Shown: positions 1-9,981, counted from the first letter of the stretch. The stretch is 64,000 bases of DNA from Salinicoccus kekensis (GCF_900220995.1 NZ_OBQF01000001.1:248001-312000); one strand, 5' to 3'. Made by a program: numbers and translations. The notes: a model not told the origin generated them from the sequence alone.

Positions 1-336
1 ATGGACCAGGTGAAGACCCTCGGGCCGCTTGACGAGCTCCTTAAAATGATGCCGGGCGCGAACAAGATCAAAGGCCTCGACAAGATGCAGATGAGCGGTA
101 AGGAGATCGACCATATACAGGCGATCATCCGTTCAATGACGATGGAGGAGCGCGAGAAGCCCGAAAAGCTGAACGCGAGCAGGAAGAAGCGTATCGCCCA
201 AGGCTCGGGCCGTTCCCTGCAGGAAGTCAACCGCCTGCTGAAGCAGTTCCAGGATATGAAGAAGATGATGAAGCAGATGACCGGAGGAAAAGGCAAGAAG
301 AAAAATCCGTTCGGCAATATGCAGCTGCCGTTTTAA
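1..336 (+). CDS. ffh: Signal recognition particle protein Ffh, C-terminal end (5' partial)
   Basis: This is the last 111 residues of the SRP GTPase that binds signal peptides and 4.5S/6S RNA and delivers ribosomes to the membrane. Only the methionine-rich M domain is visible. It has the conserved LGPLDELLKMMPGANK stretch, the SRKKRIAQGSG RNA-binding segment and a Met/Lys-rich tail (KQFQDMKKMMKQM). The NG GTPase domain lies upstream of the window, so the ATG at position 1 is an internal methionine and not a start. It is followed by an intrinsic terminator and then rpsP, the usual Bacillales order. Identity is certain; the true 5' end cannot be seen. Confidence 0.96.
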   Translation: MDQVKTLGPLDELLKMMPGANKIKGLDKMQMSGKEIDHIQAIIRSMTMEEREKPEKLNASRKKRIAQGSGRSLQEVNRLLKQFQDMKKMMKQMTGGKGKKKNPFGNMQLPF

Positions 337-350
337 AATGACGGAAAATA

Positions 351-386
351 AACTTGTAAAGGAAAAGCCCTTTACAAGTTTTTTAT
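351..386 (+). terminator. Intrinsic terminator after ffh
   Basis: A perfect 12-bp stem (AACTTGTAAAGG at 351-362 with its complement at 369-380) and a 6-nt loop are followed directly by a T-rich run. The distal arm also supplies the -35 box of the rpsP promoter. Confidence 0.85.
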
Positions 387-399
387 TATCTGGTATAGT
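371..399 (+). promoter_or_regulatory. Putative sigma-A promoter of rpsP
   Basis: TTTACA (371-376), a 17-bp spacer and TATAGT (394-399). The -35 hexamer sits inside the 3' arm of the ffh terminator, so termination and initiation elements overlap. A strong ribosome-binding site (AAAGGAG) precedes the rpsP ATG. Confidence 0.6.
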
Positions 400-437
400 A
401 TTAAAAGTGAAATCGTAGAGAGAAAGGAGTTATATAA

Positions 438-713
438 ATGGCTGTTAAATTAAGATTGACTCGTATGGGTTCCAAAAGAAACCCTTACTACCGCATAGTT
501 GTTGCTGATTCAAGAAGTCCGAGGGACGGTCGCATCATCGAGCAGATCGGTTCCTACAACCCTGTATCCAAAGAGGATGAAAACATCACTCTGGATGAGG
601 AAAAAGCACTTCAGTGGCTGAAAGACGGCGCGAAACCAAGCGACACGGTCCGCAACATCCTTAGCCGCAGAGGCGTAATGGAAAGACTGCATAACGAGAA
701 ACTCGGGAAATAA
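438..713 (+). CDS. rpsP: 30S ribosomal protein S16
   Basis: S16 is a primary 30S assembly protein that binds 16S rRNA. The 91-residue product is full length and begins [20 protein letters not shown], the highly conserved S16 amino terminus, with DSRSPRDGR and IEQIGSYNP following. The ATG is preceded by AAAGGAG at ideal distance. It starts a short unit with khpA (5-nt gap) and has its own promoter embedded in the ffh terminator. Confidence 0.98.
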   Translation: MAVKLRLTRMGSKRNPYYRIVVADSRSPRDGRIIEQIGSYNPVSKEDENITLDEEKALQWLKDGAKPSDTVRNILSRRGVMERLHNEKLGK

Positions 714-718
714 TCTAT

Positions 719-946
719 ATGGAAAACTTATTGCAAACCATTCTTGAACCGATGCTGGAGCACCCGGAAGACTTGGAAATTTCTTCAGAAGAGACGAAGT
801 ATAACATTTCTTACAAAATATCTGTGCACAGCGCCGATACCGGTCGTGTCATAGGTAAGCGCGGGCGCGTCATAAAGGCAATCCGCATCATCATGTCGAA
901 TACCAACCATGAAAATTCCAAGAAAGTGTTTGTCGATGTAGATTAA
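719..946 (+). CDS. khpA: KH-domain RNA-binding protein KhpA
   Basis: KhpA is a small single-KH protein that, with KhpB/Jag, binds RNA and influences cell elongation and division in Gram-positive bacteria. The 75-residue sequence has the KH signature: GRVIGKRGRVIKAIR contains the GxxG loop as GKRG at residues 46-49. The amino terminus MENLLQTILEPMLEHPEDL fits the family and supports this start, although the Shine-Dalgarno sequence is weak, so coupling to rpsP is likely. From memory, rpsP-khpA-rimM is the Bacillus arrangement and S. aureus lacks khpA here. An intrinsic terminator follows. Confidence 0.9.
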   Translation: MENLLQTILEPMLEHPEDLEISSEETKYNISYKISVHSADTGRVIGKRGRVIKAIRIIMSNTNHENSKKVFVDVD

Positions 947-960
947 TATTCAGATTTTCC

Positions 961-988
961 AGGCACACCGCGAGGTGTGTCCTTTTTT
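961..988 (+). terminator. Intrinsic terminator after khpA
   Basis: GGCACACC, a GCGA loop and GGTGTGTCC, with one G:U pair, are followed by TTTTTT. Confidence 0.8.
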
Positions 989-1025
989 ATGTGGGGCGGC
1001 CGTGCAGCCGGCGCGACATTTCCGG

Positions 1026-1055
1026 TTGTCCCGCCGAGGCCGGCAGATATATAAT
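1026..1055 (+). promoter_or_regulatory. Putative sigma-A promoter of rimM-trmD
   Basis: TTGTCC (1026-1031), an 18-bp G+C-rich spacer and a perfect TATAAT (1050-1055), 43 nt before the rimM ATG. The intergenic region has no other obvious element. Confidence 0.5.
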
Positions 1056-1098
1056 AATTAAGAAATGATTACGGAACAAAACTTAAGGTGGTTATAAA

Positions 1099-1590
1099 AT
1101 GATTACAATCGGCAGACTCGTCAATTTCCACGGCGTCCGCGGCGAAGTGAAGGTGCTCAGTGACTCAGACTTCACTGAGGAGCGCTTCCAGCCGGGCAAT
1201 AAAGTCACGGTCGGCGGCAGGGAATTCACGATCCGGAATTACCGCACACATAAGAACTTCCATCTCCTCACCTTCGAAGGCATCACCAGCATCAGTGAAG
1301 TGGAAGATCTGAAGAACTCGGATGTACTGCAGGAGGCGGAGAGCGTCGAACTGGCGCTTGAAGAAGGCGAATTCCATTTCAGCGACATCATCGGCCTCAC
1401 GGTGCTCACCGATGAAGGCCGGTCCCTCGGGAAAGTCACGGATATTTTCCAGACGGGGGCAAACGATGTCTGGGTGGTCGGTGACGGCCGGAAGGAATAT
1501 ATGATCCCCTATATCGAAGATGTGGTGAAGACGGTCGACCTCGATGAAGGAAAGATCATCATCACACCGATCGAGGGGCTGCTCGAATGA
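1099..1590 (+). CDS. rimM: 16S rRNA processing/maturation factor RimM
   Basis: RimM binds ribosomal protein S19 in pre-30S particles and helps mature the 30S head. The 163-residue protein has the N-terminal RimM beta-barrel ([16 protein letters not shown]) and a C-terminal PRC-barrel beginning near residue 92 ([12 protein letters not shown]), ending with the usual [10 protein letters not shown]...[16 protein letters not shown] precedes the ATG. The stop overlaps the trmD start by 4 nt (ATGA), so the two are translationally coupled, as in most bacteria. Confidence 0.96.
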   Translation: MITIGRLVNFHGVRGEVKVLSDSDFTEERFQPGNKVTVGGREFTIRNYRTHKNFHLLTFEGITSISEVEDLKNSDVLQEAESVELALEEGEFHFSDIIGLTVLTDEGRSLGKVTDIFQTGANDVWVVGDGRKEYMIPYIEDVVKTVDLDEGKIIITPIEGLLE

Positions 1591-2252
1591 ATATACATTA
1601 CCTGACACTCTTCCCGGAGATGTATGACGGGGTGCTGAACTCCTCCATACTGAAACGCGCGAAGGATAAGGGCATCGTGGATTACAACCTCATCAATTTC
1701 CGTGATTATTCAAACAGCAAGCACAACAAGGTCGATGACTACCCGTACGGCGGCGGTGCAGGCATGGTGCTGAAGCCGGAACCTGTATTCGAGGCGATGG
1801 ATGACCTCGAGGTCGACAACGCACGTGTGATCCTCCTGTGTCCTCAGGGGGCCCCTTTCAATCAGAAGATGGCGGAGGATTTGAGCACCGAAGAGGACAT
1901 CGTCTTCATATGCGGCCATTACGAAGGGTATGATGAACGGATCCGCACGCTCGTCACGGATGAAGTGTCCATCGGCGACTATGTGCTGACCGGCGGGGAG
2001 CTTGCGAGCATGACGATGACCGATGCGATCGTCCGCCTGATCCCGGACGTCATCAGCAAGCAGGAGAGCCATGAACAGGATTCGTTTTCCACGGGCCTGC
2101 TCGAACACCCGCACTACACAAGACCCCGGGAATACCGCGGCATGAAAGTGCCGGAAGTGCTCCTCAGCGGGGATCATAAGAAGATAGAGGAATGGCGGCG
2201 GGACGAGAGCCTGAAGCGCACACGCGAAAGGCGCCCGGACCTCCTTGAATAA
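1587..2252 (+). CDS. trmD: tRNA (guanine-N1)-methyltransferase TrmD, with a short C-terminus
   Basis: TrmD methylates G37 next to the anticodon using S-adenosylmethionine and so prevents +1 frameshifting. The trefoil-knot SPOUT motifs are present: YPYGGGAGM (53-60), [12 protein letters not shown] (108-119) and [12 protein letters not shown] (129-140), with the catalytic-region Asp in HEQDSF near residue 165. The protein ends at RRPDLLE after 221 residues. Bacillus and Staphylococcus homologues run about 20 residues further (roughly 243-245), so the last C-terminal helix is missing. The stop is a clean TAA and no in-frame continuation follows. The gene overlaps rimM by 4 nt. Confidence 0.95.
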   Translation: MNIHYLTLFPEMYDGVLNSSILKRAKDKGIVDYNLINFRDYSNSKHNKVDDYPYGGGAGMVLKPEPVFEAMDDLEVDNARVILLCPQGAPFNQKMAEDLSTEEDIVFICGHYEGYDERIRTLVTDEVSIGDYVLTGGELASMTMTDAIVRLIPDVISKQESHEQDSFSTGLLEHPHYTRPREYRGMKVPEVLLSGDHKKIEEWRRDESLKRTRERRPDLLE

Positions 2253-2275
2253 AAAACTTATTTTACCTGAATGAA

Positions 2276-2304
2276 TTGAAACGAAGCATATATTATGGTA
2301 ATAT
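2276..2304 (+). promoter_or_regulatory. Putative promoter of rplS
   Basis: TTGAAA (2276-2281), a 17-bp spacer and TAATAT (2299-2304) between trmD and rplS. The L19 gene therefore seems to have its own promoter. Confidence 0.5.
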
Positions 2305-2310
2305 TATACG

Positions 2311-2382
2311 AGTGTCGAGACACATATCACAACTATCCGCTGCTATGAAGGGCAAGAAAGTTGGAAGAAGGAGAAGGTAATC
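2311..2382 (+). promoter_or_regulatory. Possible L19 (rplS) leader
   Basis: The 5' untranslated region starts with a small hairpin (GTGTC-GA-GACAC, 2312-2323), followed by a purine-rich stretch and the rplS ribosome-binding site. An L19 leader family is known in Bacillales. I recognise only the location and the hairpin, not the full consensus. Confidence 0.3.
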
Positions 2383-2730
2383 ATGTCACAACAATTAATC
2401 AATGAGCTGACGAAAGAACAGCTCAAAACAGATCTTCCGGAATTCAAACCCGGAGACACTGTACGTGTACACGTACGTATCGTAGAGGGAAGCCGTGAAA
2501 GGATCCAGGTCTTTGAAGGCGTAGTCATCAAAAGACGCGGCGGCGGCATTTCCGAAACATTTACAGTCCGTAAGATCTCTTACGGTGTGGGTGTTGAGCG
2601 TACTTTCCCTGTACACACGCCGAAAATCGAGAGAATCGAAGTTACCCGTCGTGGACGCGTACGTCGTGCGAAACTTTACTACCTGCGCAACCTGCGCGGT
2701 AAAGCAGCGCGTATCAGAGAAATTAGATAA
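2383..2730 (+). CDS. rplS: 50S ribosomal protein L19
   Basis: L19 lies at the 30S-50S interface. The 115-residue product is full length, with [37 protein letters not shown] and the C-terminal [14 protein letters not shown] core. GGAGAAGG lies upstream of the ATG. The gene is monocistronic here, bounded by its own promoter and a strong terminator. Confidence 0.98.
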   Translation: MSQQLINELTKEQLKTDLPEFKPGDTVRVHVRIVEGSRERIQVFEGVVIKRRGGGISETFTVRKISYGVGVERTFPVHTPKIERIEVTRRGRVRRAKLYYLRNLRGKAARIREIR

Positions 2731-2740
2731 TGCGATGAAG

Positions 2741-2775
2741 ACCCGGATATCACACCTTGATGTCCGGGTTTTTAT
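2741..2775 (+). terminator. Intrinsic terminator after rplS
   Basis: A 12-bp stem, ACCCGGATATCA with TGATGTCCGGGT (one G:U pair), is followed by TTTTATTTT. Confidence 0.85.
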
Positions 2776-2837
2776 TTTGTTATGCTGAACTGGATATGGA
2801 TTGAAATAAAAATAAATTATGATTCGAGGGGAAAGCC

Positions 2838-3707
2838 GTGAGTATAAACTGGTTTCCGGGCCATATGGCCAAGGCAAGAAGAGAAGTCGAGGAAAATTTA
2901 AAGAAAGTGGATGTGGTGATAGAGATACTGGATGCAAGAATCCCGTATTCAAGCCACAATCCGATGATGGATGACATCACGCAGCACAAACCGCGTGTGG
3001 TGATATTGAACAAGATGGACATGGCGGACCAGAGTGAGACCGATAAATGGATCAGCCATCTCAAGGCGGAAGGAAAATACCCCGTTGCAATCATGGGGCG
3101 CAGCCATCAGATCATCGGCAAGATCGAGCCGCTGGCAAAAATGGCGACCGAGGAGATCTTCAAAAGGATGGAGAGTAAAGGCATCAATAAAAGGGCGATC
3201 CGGGCGATGATCATCGGGATACCGAACGTCGGCAAGTCCACGGTCATCAACAACATCGCCAAAAAGAAAATCGCAAAAACCGGCAACACGCCGGGTGTGA
3301 CGAAGGCGCAGCAATGGATCAAAGCCGGGAAGAACATGGAACTTCTGGATACGCCGGGAATACTCTGGCCTAAATTCGAAGATGAGACGGTCGGCAAAAA
3401 GCTGTCCCTCACCGGTGCCATCAAGGATTCCGTCGTTCCGCTGGATGAAGTCGCGATTTACGGCCTCCGGTTCCTGCAGGATAACCATCTGGAAGATTTG
3501 AGGAGATTTTACAACATCGACGTCGACGCGGAATCGGAGATCATCGAATTGTATGAAGCCATCGGGAAAAGCCGCGGGCTCAAGATGAGCGGCAATGAAA
3601 TCAACTACGAAGCGGTGACGGGCAGAGTGATCTACGACATCAGGAACGCCAAAATCGGCAGGTACACATTCGACAAGGCGGGTGGGTCCGGTGGCGACGG
3701 TCAGTGA
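2838..3707 (+). CDS. rbgA: Ribosome biogenesis GTPase RbgA (YlqF)
   Basis: RbgA is an essential circularly permuted GTPase needed for late 50S assembly (incorporation of L16 and neighbours). The permuted motif order is visible: G4 NKMD at 58-61 comes before G1 GIPNVGKST at 127-135 and G3 DTPG at 171-174. The amino terminus [13 protein letters not shown] is diagnostic of the YlqF family, and the 289-residue length is normal. The start is GTG, preceded by GAGGGGAAAG. The 3' end overlaps rnhB, forming an rbgA-rnhB pair as in Bacillus and Staphylococcus. Confidence 0.96.
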   Translation: MSINWFPGHMAKARREVEENLKKVDVVIEILDARIPYSSHNPMMDDITQHKPRVVILNKMDMADQSETDKWISHLKAEGKYPVAIMGRSHQIIGKIEPLAKMATEEIFKRMESKGINKRAIRAMIIGIPNVGKSTVINNIAKKKIAKTGNTPGVTKAQQWIKAGKNMELLDTPGILWPKFEDETVGKKLSLTGAIKDSVVPLDEVAIYGLRFLQDNHLEDLRRFYNIDVDAESEIIELYEAIGKSRGLKMSGNEINYEAVTGRVIYDIRNAKIGRYTFDKAGGSGGDGQ

Positions 3708-4455
3708 AACGGTCAAAGCGATAAAATCGATCACGACGCTTGAAGCGCTTGCTGCATCCCCTTATCACGGCGACGGCCGCGCAGGCGTGGAGAAAGCACT
3801 CGTGCAGCACCGTGCACGCCTTGAAAAACAGGCCGCCCTGGTGGAGAAATTCGAAGTGATGAGCCGGTATGAAAACGGTATAAGCGGCCGCATTGCAGGC
3901 GTCGATGAAGCCGGCCGCGGGCCGATTGCAGGCGAGGTCGTCGCGGCTGCGGCCGTACTGCCGGAAGGCTTCATCCTGCCGGGGCTCGATGATTCAAAGA
4001 AGCTGTCACTGAAACAGCGTCTGGCGTTCCGGGAGTACATAATGGCACATTGTGATTACGGCATCGGCATCGCGACAGTCGAGGAGATCGACCGCCTGAA
4101 CATCTATGAAGCTTCAAGGCTCGCCATGCGGCGGGCAGTGGATGAACTGGACGTGCGTCCCGACCATCTGCTGATCGATGCGATGACGCTCGGGACAGAG
4201 ATGGATGAGACTTCCATCATCCGGGGGGATGCGAATTCCGTTTCCATTGCGGCCGCAAGCGTGCTTGCCAAAACAACTCGTGATATGATGATGGATAGTT
4301 ATAGTGAAGCATACCCCGGTTATGAATTCGATAAGAACAAAGGATACGGCACAAAAAAACATTTGGAAGCGCTTGATGAACTCGGTGAGACAAGTATCCA
4401 CAGAAGGACATTCGAGCCGGTAAAGAGTAAAATATGTCAGAAAACTCTATTTTGA
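3691..4455 (+). CDS. rnhB: Ribonuclease HII
   Basis: RNase HII removes RNA primers and misincorporated ribonucleotides from DNA. The catalytic core is [14 protein letters not shown] (the acidic DE pair), DDSKKLS and LLIDAM, with [18 protein letters not shown] further on. GTG at 3691 gives a 254-residue protein with AAGGCGGG about 8 nt upstream. A GTG at 3682 would add three residues but has worse spacing. Both overlap the end of rbgA. The N-terminal ~60-residue extension before the catalytic domain is typical of Bacillales RnhB. Confidence 0.95.
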   Translation: MATVSETVKAIKSITTLEALAASPYHGDGRAGVEKALVQHRARLEKQAALVEKFEVMSRYENGISGRIAGVDEAGRGPIAGEVVAAAAVLPEGFILPGLDDSKKLSLKQRLAFREYIMAHCDYGIGIATVEEIDRLNIYEASRLAMRRAVDELDVRPDHLLIDAMTLGTEMDETSIIRGDANSVSIAAASVLAKTTRDMMMDSYSEAYPGYEFDKNKGYGTKKHLEALDELGETSIHRRTFEPVKSKICQKTLF

Positions 4456-4458
4456 TAG

Positions 4459-4487
4459 TTTACTTTAATATTTACCTTTTCTATAAT
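4459..4487 (+). promoter_or_regulatory. Putative sigma-A promoter of sucCD
   Basis: TTTACT (4459-4464), a 17-bp spacer and a perfect TATAAT (4482-4487), about 37 nt before the sucC ATG. Confidence 0.65.
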
Positions 4488-4524
4488 TGAAATGTACAGA
4501 TTAATTTAACTTAGGAGGAAAAAC

Positions 4525-5694
4525 ATGAATATTCATGAGTACCAAGGGAAAGAAATTTTTCGCTCTATGGGTGTCAACGTGCCGGACGGCAGCGTTGCCT
4601 ACACACCAAAAGAGGCGGTTGAGGTGGCAAAGGGACTGAATTCCGATGTCTATGTCGTCAAAGCCCAAATCCACGCCGGGGGCAGGGGTAAAGCCGGCGG
4701 TGTGAAAATAGCAAAAAATCTTGATGAAGTTAAACAATATGCGGACGAGCTCCTTGGAAAAGTGCTGGTCACTCCACAGACCGGCCCTGAAGGCAAAGAA
4801 GTCAAAAGACTACTTGTCGAAGAAGGCTGCGATATTCAAAATGAATATTATATCGGCTTCGTCATCGACCGTGCGACGGACAGCGTCGTACTGATGGGCT
4901 CCGAGGAAGGCGGCACGGAAATCGAGGAGGTCGCAGCGGAAACGCCTGAAAAGATCTTCAAAGAAGAGATCGATCCGGTTGTCGGATTGATGCCTTATCA
5001 GGCTAAACGCCTCGCATTCAATATCAATATCCCGAATGAGTCTGTCAACAAGGCAGCCAAACTCATGCTTTCCCTATATAATGTATTCGTTGAAAAAGAT
5101 GCTTCCATCATTGAAATCAATCCTCTGGTGACGACGGGCGACGGCGATGTGCTTGCGCTTGATGCGAAGGTGAACTTCGACAGCAACGCACTGTTCAGAC
5201 AAAAAGGCGTCGTCGAACTCCGAGATTTGGACGAAGAAGATCCAAAAGAGATCCAGGCATCCAAATATGACCTGTCATATGTTGCGCTGGACGGCAACAT
5301 CGGCTGTATGGTCAACGGTGCGGGCCTTGCGATGGCGACTATGGATACGATCAACCACTTCGGCGGCAAACCGGCAAACTTCCTTGATGTAGGGGGCGGC
5401 GCAACAGCTGAAAAAGTGACTGAAGCATTCAAAATCATCCTTGGTGATGAAGGCGTCAAAGGCATCTTCGTCAACATCTTCGGCGGCATCATGAAGTGTG
5501 ACATCATCGCACAGGGTGTGGTTGAAGCGGTTGAGAACGTCGGCCTTGAAATTCCTTTGGTCGTCCGCCTGGAAGGCACAAACGTCGACGAAGGCAAGAA
5601 GATCCTGAAAGAGTCGGGCCTTGACATCACACCGGCAACGACGATGGCCGAAGGCGCTCAGAAGATTATCGCAGCGGTAGGAGAAAATAAATAA
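4525..5694 (+). CDS. sucC: Succinyl-CoA synthetase (ADP-forming) beta subunit
   Basis: SucC with SucD interconverts succinyl-CoA and succinate with substrate-level phosphorylation in the TCA cycle. The 389-residue protein opens [20 protein letters not shown] and has an ATP-grasp domain ([16 protein letters not shown]) and a C-terminal CoA-ligase domain ([18 protein letters not shown]). TAGGAGGA gives a strong ribosome-binding site. A 21-nt gap with its own ribosome-binding site separates it from sucD. Confidence 0.98.
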   Translation: MNIHEYQGKEIFRSMGVNVPDGSVAYTPKEAVEVAKGLNSDVYVVKAQIHAGGRGKAGGVKIAKNLDEVKQYADELLGKVLVTPQTGPEGKEVKRLLVEEGCDIQNEYYIGFVIDRATDSVVLMGSEEGGTEIEEVAAETPEKIFKEEIDPVVGLMPYQAKRLAFNINIPNESVNKAAKLMLSLYNVFVEKDASIIEINPLVTTGDGDVLALDAKVNFDSNALFRQKGVVELRDLDEEDPKEIQASKYDLSYVALDGNIGCMVNGAGLAMATMDTINHFGGKPANFLDVGGGATAEKVTEAFKIILGDEGVKGIFVNIFGGIMKCDIIAQGVVEAVENVGLEIPLVVRLEGTNVDEGKKILKESGLDITPATTMAEGAQKIIAAVGENK

Positions 5695-5715
5695 AAATTA
5701 ACGGAGGAATTTACT

Positions 5716-6624
5716 GTGGGTGTTTTTATTGATAAAGATACAAAAGTGTTGGTCCAGGGCATCACGGGATCAACTGCATTATTCCATACAGAGCAGATGC
5801 TTGAATACGGAACTAAAATCGTTGCAGGCGTGACACCTGGCAAAGGCGGCCAGGAAGTCCAGGGCGTGCCTGTCTTCAACACGGTGGAGGAAGCGAAGAA
5901 AGAAACGGGTGCAACCGTCTCAGTCATCTATGTCCCTGCACCGTTCGCAGCAGATGCGATCATTGAAAGTGCCGATGCGGAACTGGACCTTGTCATCTGC
6001 ATTACAGAACATATCCCGGTCCTTGATATGGTGAAGGTGAAGCGCTATCTTGAAGGCAAGAAGACACGCCTTGTCGGTCCGAACTGCCCGGGCGTCATCA
6101 CAGCCGATGAGTGCAAAATCGGCATCATGCCTGGATACATCCATAAGAAAGGCCACGTCGGCGTCGTCAGCCGTTCAGGCACACTGACTTACGAGGCAGT
6201 GCATCAGCTGACTGAAGCGGGCATCGGCCAGACGACTGCGGTCGGCATCGGCGGAGACCCGATAAACGGCACCGACTTCATCGATGCGCTCAGCGCTTTC
6301 AATGAAGATCCGGAAACTGAAGCGGTCGTCATGATCGGTGAAATCGGCGGTACTGCAGAAGAAGAAGCAGCCGAGTGGGTCAAGGAAAACATGAATAAGC
6401 CTGTCGTCGGATTCATCGGCGGTGTCACTGCACCTCCGGGGAAACGCATGGGCCATGCCGGTGCAATCATTTCCGGCGGTAAAGGTACAGCGGATGAGAA
6501 AATCAAGACGATGAACGCATGCGGCATTGAAACTGCCGATACACCATCCGAAATCGGACAGACGCTGATCGACCGCATCAAAAAAGTCGATGGTCTGTAC
6601 GAAAAGTGCCTGACTGTAAAGTGA
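5716..6624 (+). CDS. sucD: Succinyl-CoA synthetase alpha subunit
   Basis: SucD carries the phosphohistidine intermediate and binds CoA. The 302-residue sequence has the CoA-binding Rossmann region ([28 protein letters not shown]), VGPNCPGVI and the active His247 in RMGHAGAII, at almost the same position as in E. coli (His246). The start is GTG with ACGGAGGA upstream. The operon ends in a strong bidirectional terminator. Confidence 0.98.
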   Translation: MGVFIDKDTKVLVQGITGSTALFHTEQMLEYGTKIVAGVTPGKGGQEVQGVPVFNTVEEAKKETGATVSVIYVPAPFAADAIIESADAELDLVICITEHIPVLDMVKVKRYLEGKKTRLVGPNCPGVITADECKIGIMPGYIHKKGHVGVVSRSGTLTYEAVHQLTEAGIGQTTAVGIGGDPINGTDFIDALSAFNEDPETEAVVMIGEIGGTAEEEAAEWVKENMNKPVVGFIGGVTAPPGKRMGHAGAIISGGKGTADEKIKTMNACGIETADTPSEIGQTLIDRIKKVDGLYEKCLTVK

Positions 6625-6648
6625 ATTTCATAAATCAGCTCATCGAGC

Positions 6649-6688
6649 CAAAAATAGTGTCATCCTTTTAAAGGATGACACTATTTTT
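6649..6688. terminator. Strong bidirectional terminator after sucD
   Basis: A near-perfect long palindrome (AAAATAGTGTCATCCTTT with AAAGGATGACACTATTTTT) has A and T runs on either side, so it can work on both strands. Confidence 0.9.
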
Positions 6689-6781
6689 GTCTTTTTCTTC
6701 CAATGATTGACCCGGTAATGTAAAATACAGCCGTCCAATAATCACTTATAATTGAAGGCATCAATCATTAGGGGTGAGGAT

Positions 6782-7579
6782 TTGGAACTTTTGACTTTGT
6801 CATATGCAGGGGTGACCATCGGGGAATATCATCAGCTGAAATATATGCGTCACGGGCACAGTCTGCCTGCAGAACTCCAGCGGAAATTAGCTGCCGCAAA
6901 GCGGCTGAACAGCAGTGCAATAAAAAGCCATCTGGCATCACAGGGCATCACCTGGATCACCATCGGGGATGAACGCTATCCGCGCCTCCTTGCAGAAATT
7001 CACGATCCACCGTACATACTTTATGCAAAAGGGGATTGGCAGCTCCTGCACAAAAGGGCCCTCGGCATCGTCGGCAGCCGTAAGGCCTCCAGGTATACAC
7101 AGGAATCACTGAAGGCGATCATTCCGGAATTGAAAAATTTATCCATCGTTTCAGGCCTTGCCTACGGGGCGGACGAAGCGGCACACCGGCTCTGCCTGTC
7201 ACATGGCATCCCGACGATCGGCGTGCTTGCCTTCGGGCATGATGTCCATTATCCGAAATCCACAACAGGGCTCCGCAGCGAGATGGAGATGCATCATTTG
7301 ACGATCAGCGAATATCCGCCGGACACACCGCCTGAGAAATGGCGGTTCATCGCCCGGAACCGCATCATTGCAGGCTTGTCGGAAGGTGTGCTTGTGACGG
7401 AAGCCGAGGAGCGGAGCGGCAGTCTGATCACCCTCGACATGGCGATGAATGAAAACAGGAACACATACTGCCTGCCGGGCAACATCACCTCGGGACTGTC
7501 GAAAGGAACGAACCTGCGCATTCAGGAAGGAGCCGAAATCGTCCTGTCGGCTGATGATATTTTAAAAGATTTCCACTGA
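6782..7579 (+). CDS. dprA: DNA-processing protein DprA
   Basis: DprA loads RecA onto incoming single-stranded DNA in natural transformation. The Rossmann-like core is clear: GIVGSRKASRYTQ, SGLAYGADEAAH, GVLAFGHDVHYP and NRIIAGLSEGVLVTEA...SGSLITLDMA. The chosen start is TTG at 6782, with AGGGGTGAGG just upstream (about 265 residues). A TTG at 6752 is possible but would lie directly on a TATAAT-like element and lacks a ribosome-binding site. No C-terminal winged-helix domain is present, as in other Bacillales. Competence in this organism cannot be judged from the window. Confidence 0.93.
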   Translation: MELLTLSYAGVTIGEYHQLKYMRHGHSLPAELQRKLAAAKRLNSSAIKSHLASQGITWITIGDERYPRLLAEIHDPPYILYAKGDWQLLHKRALGIVGSRKASRYTQESLKAIIPELKNLSIVSGLAYGADEAAHRLCLSHGIPTIGVLAFGHDVHYPKSTTGLRSEMEMHHLTISEYPPDTPPEKWRFIARNRIIAGLSEGVLVTEAEERSGSLITLDMAMNENRNTYCLPGNITSGLSKGTNLRIQEGAEIVLSADDILKDFH

Positions 7580-7686
7580 CAATATTCAGTAATTTATGAT
7601 AAATCAAAACATCAAAGAGTTGACAAAAGAATTCTTTGCACTTAATATTTGATTCTGAAACTACAAACGAAGGAGGCAAACGCATC

Positions 7687-9756
7687 GTGGCTGATAATTT
7701 AGTGATAGTGGAATCCCCGGCGAAAGCAAAGACGATCGAAAAGTATCTGGGCAAAAGATACAAAGTCGTTGCTTCAATGGGACACTTGCGTGATTTGCCC
7801 CGCAGTCAAATGGGAATTGACACTGAAAACAATTACGAACCTAAATATATTACAATTCGTGGCAAGGGCCCGCTCTTGAAAGATTTGAAGAAAGAGGCCA
7901 AAAAAGCCAAGAAAGTATTTTTAGCAAGTGACCCGGACCGCGAGGGAGAAGCAATTGCATGGCATCTGGCGCATGCACTCGGTGAAGACAATGAATATTA
8001 CCGGGTGGTTTTCAATGAAATAACGAAAGACGCAGTCAAGGAGAGCTTCAAACATCCGAGCAAGATCAACCAGGACCTGGTGGACGCCCAGCAGGCAAGA
8101 CGCATCCTGGACCGGCTGGTGGGTTACAACATTTCACCGGTATTATGGAAAAAGGTGAAAAAAGGACTGTCTGCAGGACGTGTGCAGTCTGTCGCACTGA
8201 GCCTGATCATCGACCGTGAGAATGAGATCAGAAAGTTCAAGCCGGAAGAATACTGGACGATCGAAAGTGACTTCAAGTACAAACGTTCCGAGTTCAAAGG
8301 CAAGTTCAACTCAGTGAAAAAAGAGAAAGTCAAACTGAATACGAAAGAAGATGTGGATAAAGTCCTGGCACAGATTTCCGGCGATGAATTCCTTGTGGAG
8401 AAAGTGGAGAAAAAGGAAAAGAAACGTTTTCCTGCAAACAGCTTCACCACATCCTCACTCCAGCAGGAAGCCGCAAGGAAACTGAACTTCAAGGCAAGGA
8501 AGACGATGATGGTCGCCCAGCAGCTGTATGAAGGGATCGCGATCAAGGGTGAAGGCACGGTCGGCCTCATCACATACATGAGGACCGATTCGACAAGGAT
8601 CTCCCCTGTTGCGAAAAAAGAGGCAGCGGATTATATAGAAGAGACTTTCGGCAAGGAATTCCTCGGGAGCAGCAGACAGCAGAAGGCTGCAGCCCAGTCC
8701 CAGGATGCACACGAAGCGGTCCGGCCGACATCGAGCCTCAGGACGCCTGAAAACATGAAGCAGTATTTGAGCCGCGATCAGCACAGGCTCTACAAGCTCA
8801 TCTGGGACCGTTTCATCGCAAGCCAGATGGCGCCTGCCGTCCTTGATACGGTGAGGATGGACATGATCAATAATGATGTGATGTTCCGGAGCAACGGCCA
8901 GACCATTAAATTCAAAGGTTTCATGCAGATTTATATAGAAGGAAAAGATGATGAGGAAGAAGAGCTGAGCAACCGTCTTCCTGAAATTGCCGAAGGGGAG
9001 ACGGTCAAGAGCCTGAAGATCACCCCGAATCAGCATTTCACGCAGCCGCCTCCGAGATACACCGAGGCAAGGCTCGTAAAAACGCTTGAAGAACTCGGCA
9101 TCGGGCGCCCGTCGACATATGCGCCGACCATCGATACGATACAGAAACGCAACTATGTGCGCATGGATCAGAAACGTTTCATGCCGACAGAAATCGGTGA
9201 GATCGTCAACCAGTCGATGGAGGAGTATTTCCCGAACATCATCGATGTCGACTTTACGAAGACGATGGAAGCAGACCTCGACAGTGTCGCTGAAGGCGAA
9301 GCTTCATGGGTCAAAGTGATCGATGATTTCTATAAGGAATTCGAACCGAGGGTCGAACGGGCGGAAGAAGAAATGGAAAAGATAGAGATCAAAGATGAGC
9401 CGGTCGGGGAAGACTGCGAGAAATGCGGATCTCCGATGGTATACAAGATGGGCCGTTACGGTAAATTCATGGCCTGCTCCAATTTCCCGGACTGCCGCAA
9501 CACGAAGGCGATCGTCAAATCGATCGGCGTGAGCTGTCCGAAATGTAAGAAGGGCGAAGTCATAGAACGCAAATCGAAGAAGAACCGTATATTCTACGGC
9601 TGTGACCAGTATCCGGAATGTGATTTCATCAGCTGGGACAGACCGATTGGAAGAGCCTGCCCGAAATGCGAACATCATTTGGTGGAAACCAAAAAAGGTA
9701 AGAATGCACAAGTTAAATGTTCAAACTGTGAGTACACAGAAAAAGTGAATAATTAA
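7687..9756 (+). CDS. topA: DNA topoisomerase I
   Basis: TopA relaxes negative supercoils by type IA strand passage. The 689-residue protein starts [22 protein letters not shown] (TOPRIM), has [16 protein letters not shown] and the active-site Tyr297 in [12 protein letters not shown]. It ends with three four-cysteine zinc ribbons (CEKCGS...CSNFPDC, CPKCKK...CDQYPEC, CPKCEH...CSNC). GTG at 7687 is chosen because GAAGGAGG lies at good distance; an upstream TTG at 7636 would only add a non-homologous tail. In relatives trmFO follows, but here a terminator and then xerC come next. Confidence 0.97.
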   Translation: MADNLVIVESPAKAKTIEKYLGKRYKVVASMGHLRDLPRSQMGIDTENNYEPKYITIRGKGPLLKDLKKEAKKAKKVFLASDPDREGEAIAWHLAHALGEDNEYYRVVFNEITKDAVKESFKHPSKINQDLVDAQQARRILDRLVGYNISPVLWKKVKKGLSAGRVQSVALSLIIDRENEIRKFKPEEYWTIESDFKYKRSEFKGKFNSVKKEKVKLNTKEDVDKVLAQISGDEFLVEKVEKKEKKRFPANSFTTSSLQQEAARKLNFKARKTMMVAQQLYEGIAIKGEGTVGLITYMRTDSTRISPVAKKEAADYIEETFGKEFLGSSRQQKAAAQSQDAHEAVRPTSSLRTPENMKQYLSRDQHRLYKLIWDRFIASQMAPAVLDTVRMDMINNDVMFRSNGQTIKFKGFMQIYIEGKDDEEEELSNRLPEIAEGETVKSLKITPNQHFTQPPPRYTEARLVKTLEELGIGRPSTYAPTIDTIQKRNYVRMDQKRFMPTEIGEIVNQSMEEYFPNIIDVDFTKTMEADLDSVAEGEASWVKVIDDFYKEFEPRVERAEEEMEKIEIKDEPVGEDCEKCGSPMVYKMGRYGKFMACSNFPDCRNTKAIVKSIGVSCPKCKKGEVIERKSKKNRIFYGCDQYPECDFISWDRPIGRACPKCEHHLVETKKGKNAQVKCSNCEYTEKVNN

Positions 9757-9761
9757 CCTTC

Positions 9762-9793
9762 AATCTACCTATGTTTATTAGGTAGATTTTTTG
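9762..9793 (+). terminator. Intrinsic terminator after topA
   Basis: AATCTACCTA pairs with TAGGTAGATT across a short T-rich loop and is followed by TTTTTT. Confidence 0.85.
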
Positions 9794-9906
9794 TGAATAA
9801 ACGAATTAGATGATTTATTGATAATATTCATAGTATTGTGTGCAATTCTCTGTGAAATATATTAAAATGTTTAAGGGGCATATGTGCTTAGCGGTGATGC
9901 TATTTA

Positions 9907-9936
9907 TTGAAAGACTATTTGGAATTGTGATAATAT
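9907..9936 (+). promoter_or_regulatory. Putative promoter of the xerC-hslVU-codY unit
   Basis: TTGAAA (9907-9912), an 18-bp spacer and TAATAT (9931-9936). The predicted start near 9943 leaves only about 20-40 nt before xerC coding. The rest of the 225-nt topA-xerC gap shows no gene. Confidence 0.5.
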
Positions 9937-9981
9937 TCCGATGGAGAGGGGGCGAGGTCAATCAACTACAAGGAGCGCTTT

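Noticed and set aside
6752-6781. Longer DprA starting at TTG 6752
   Set aside because: It lacks a ribosome-binding site and overlaps a TATAAT-like element. TTG 6782 has AGGGGTGAGG.
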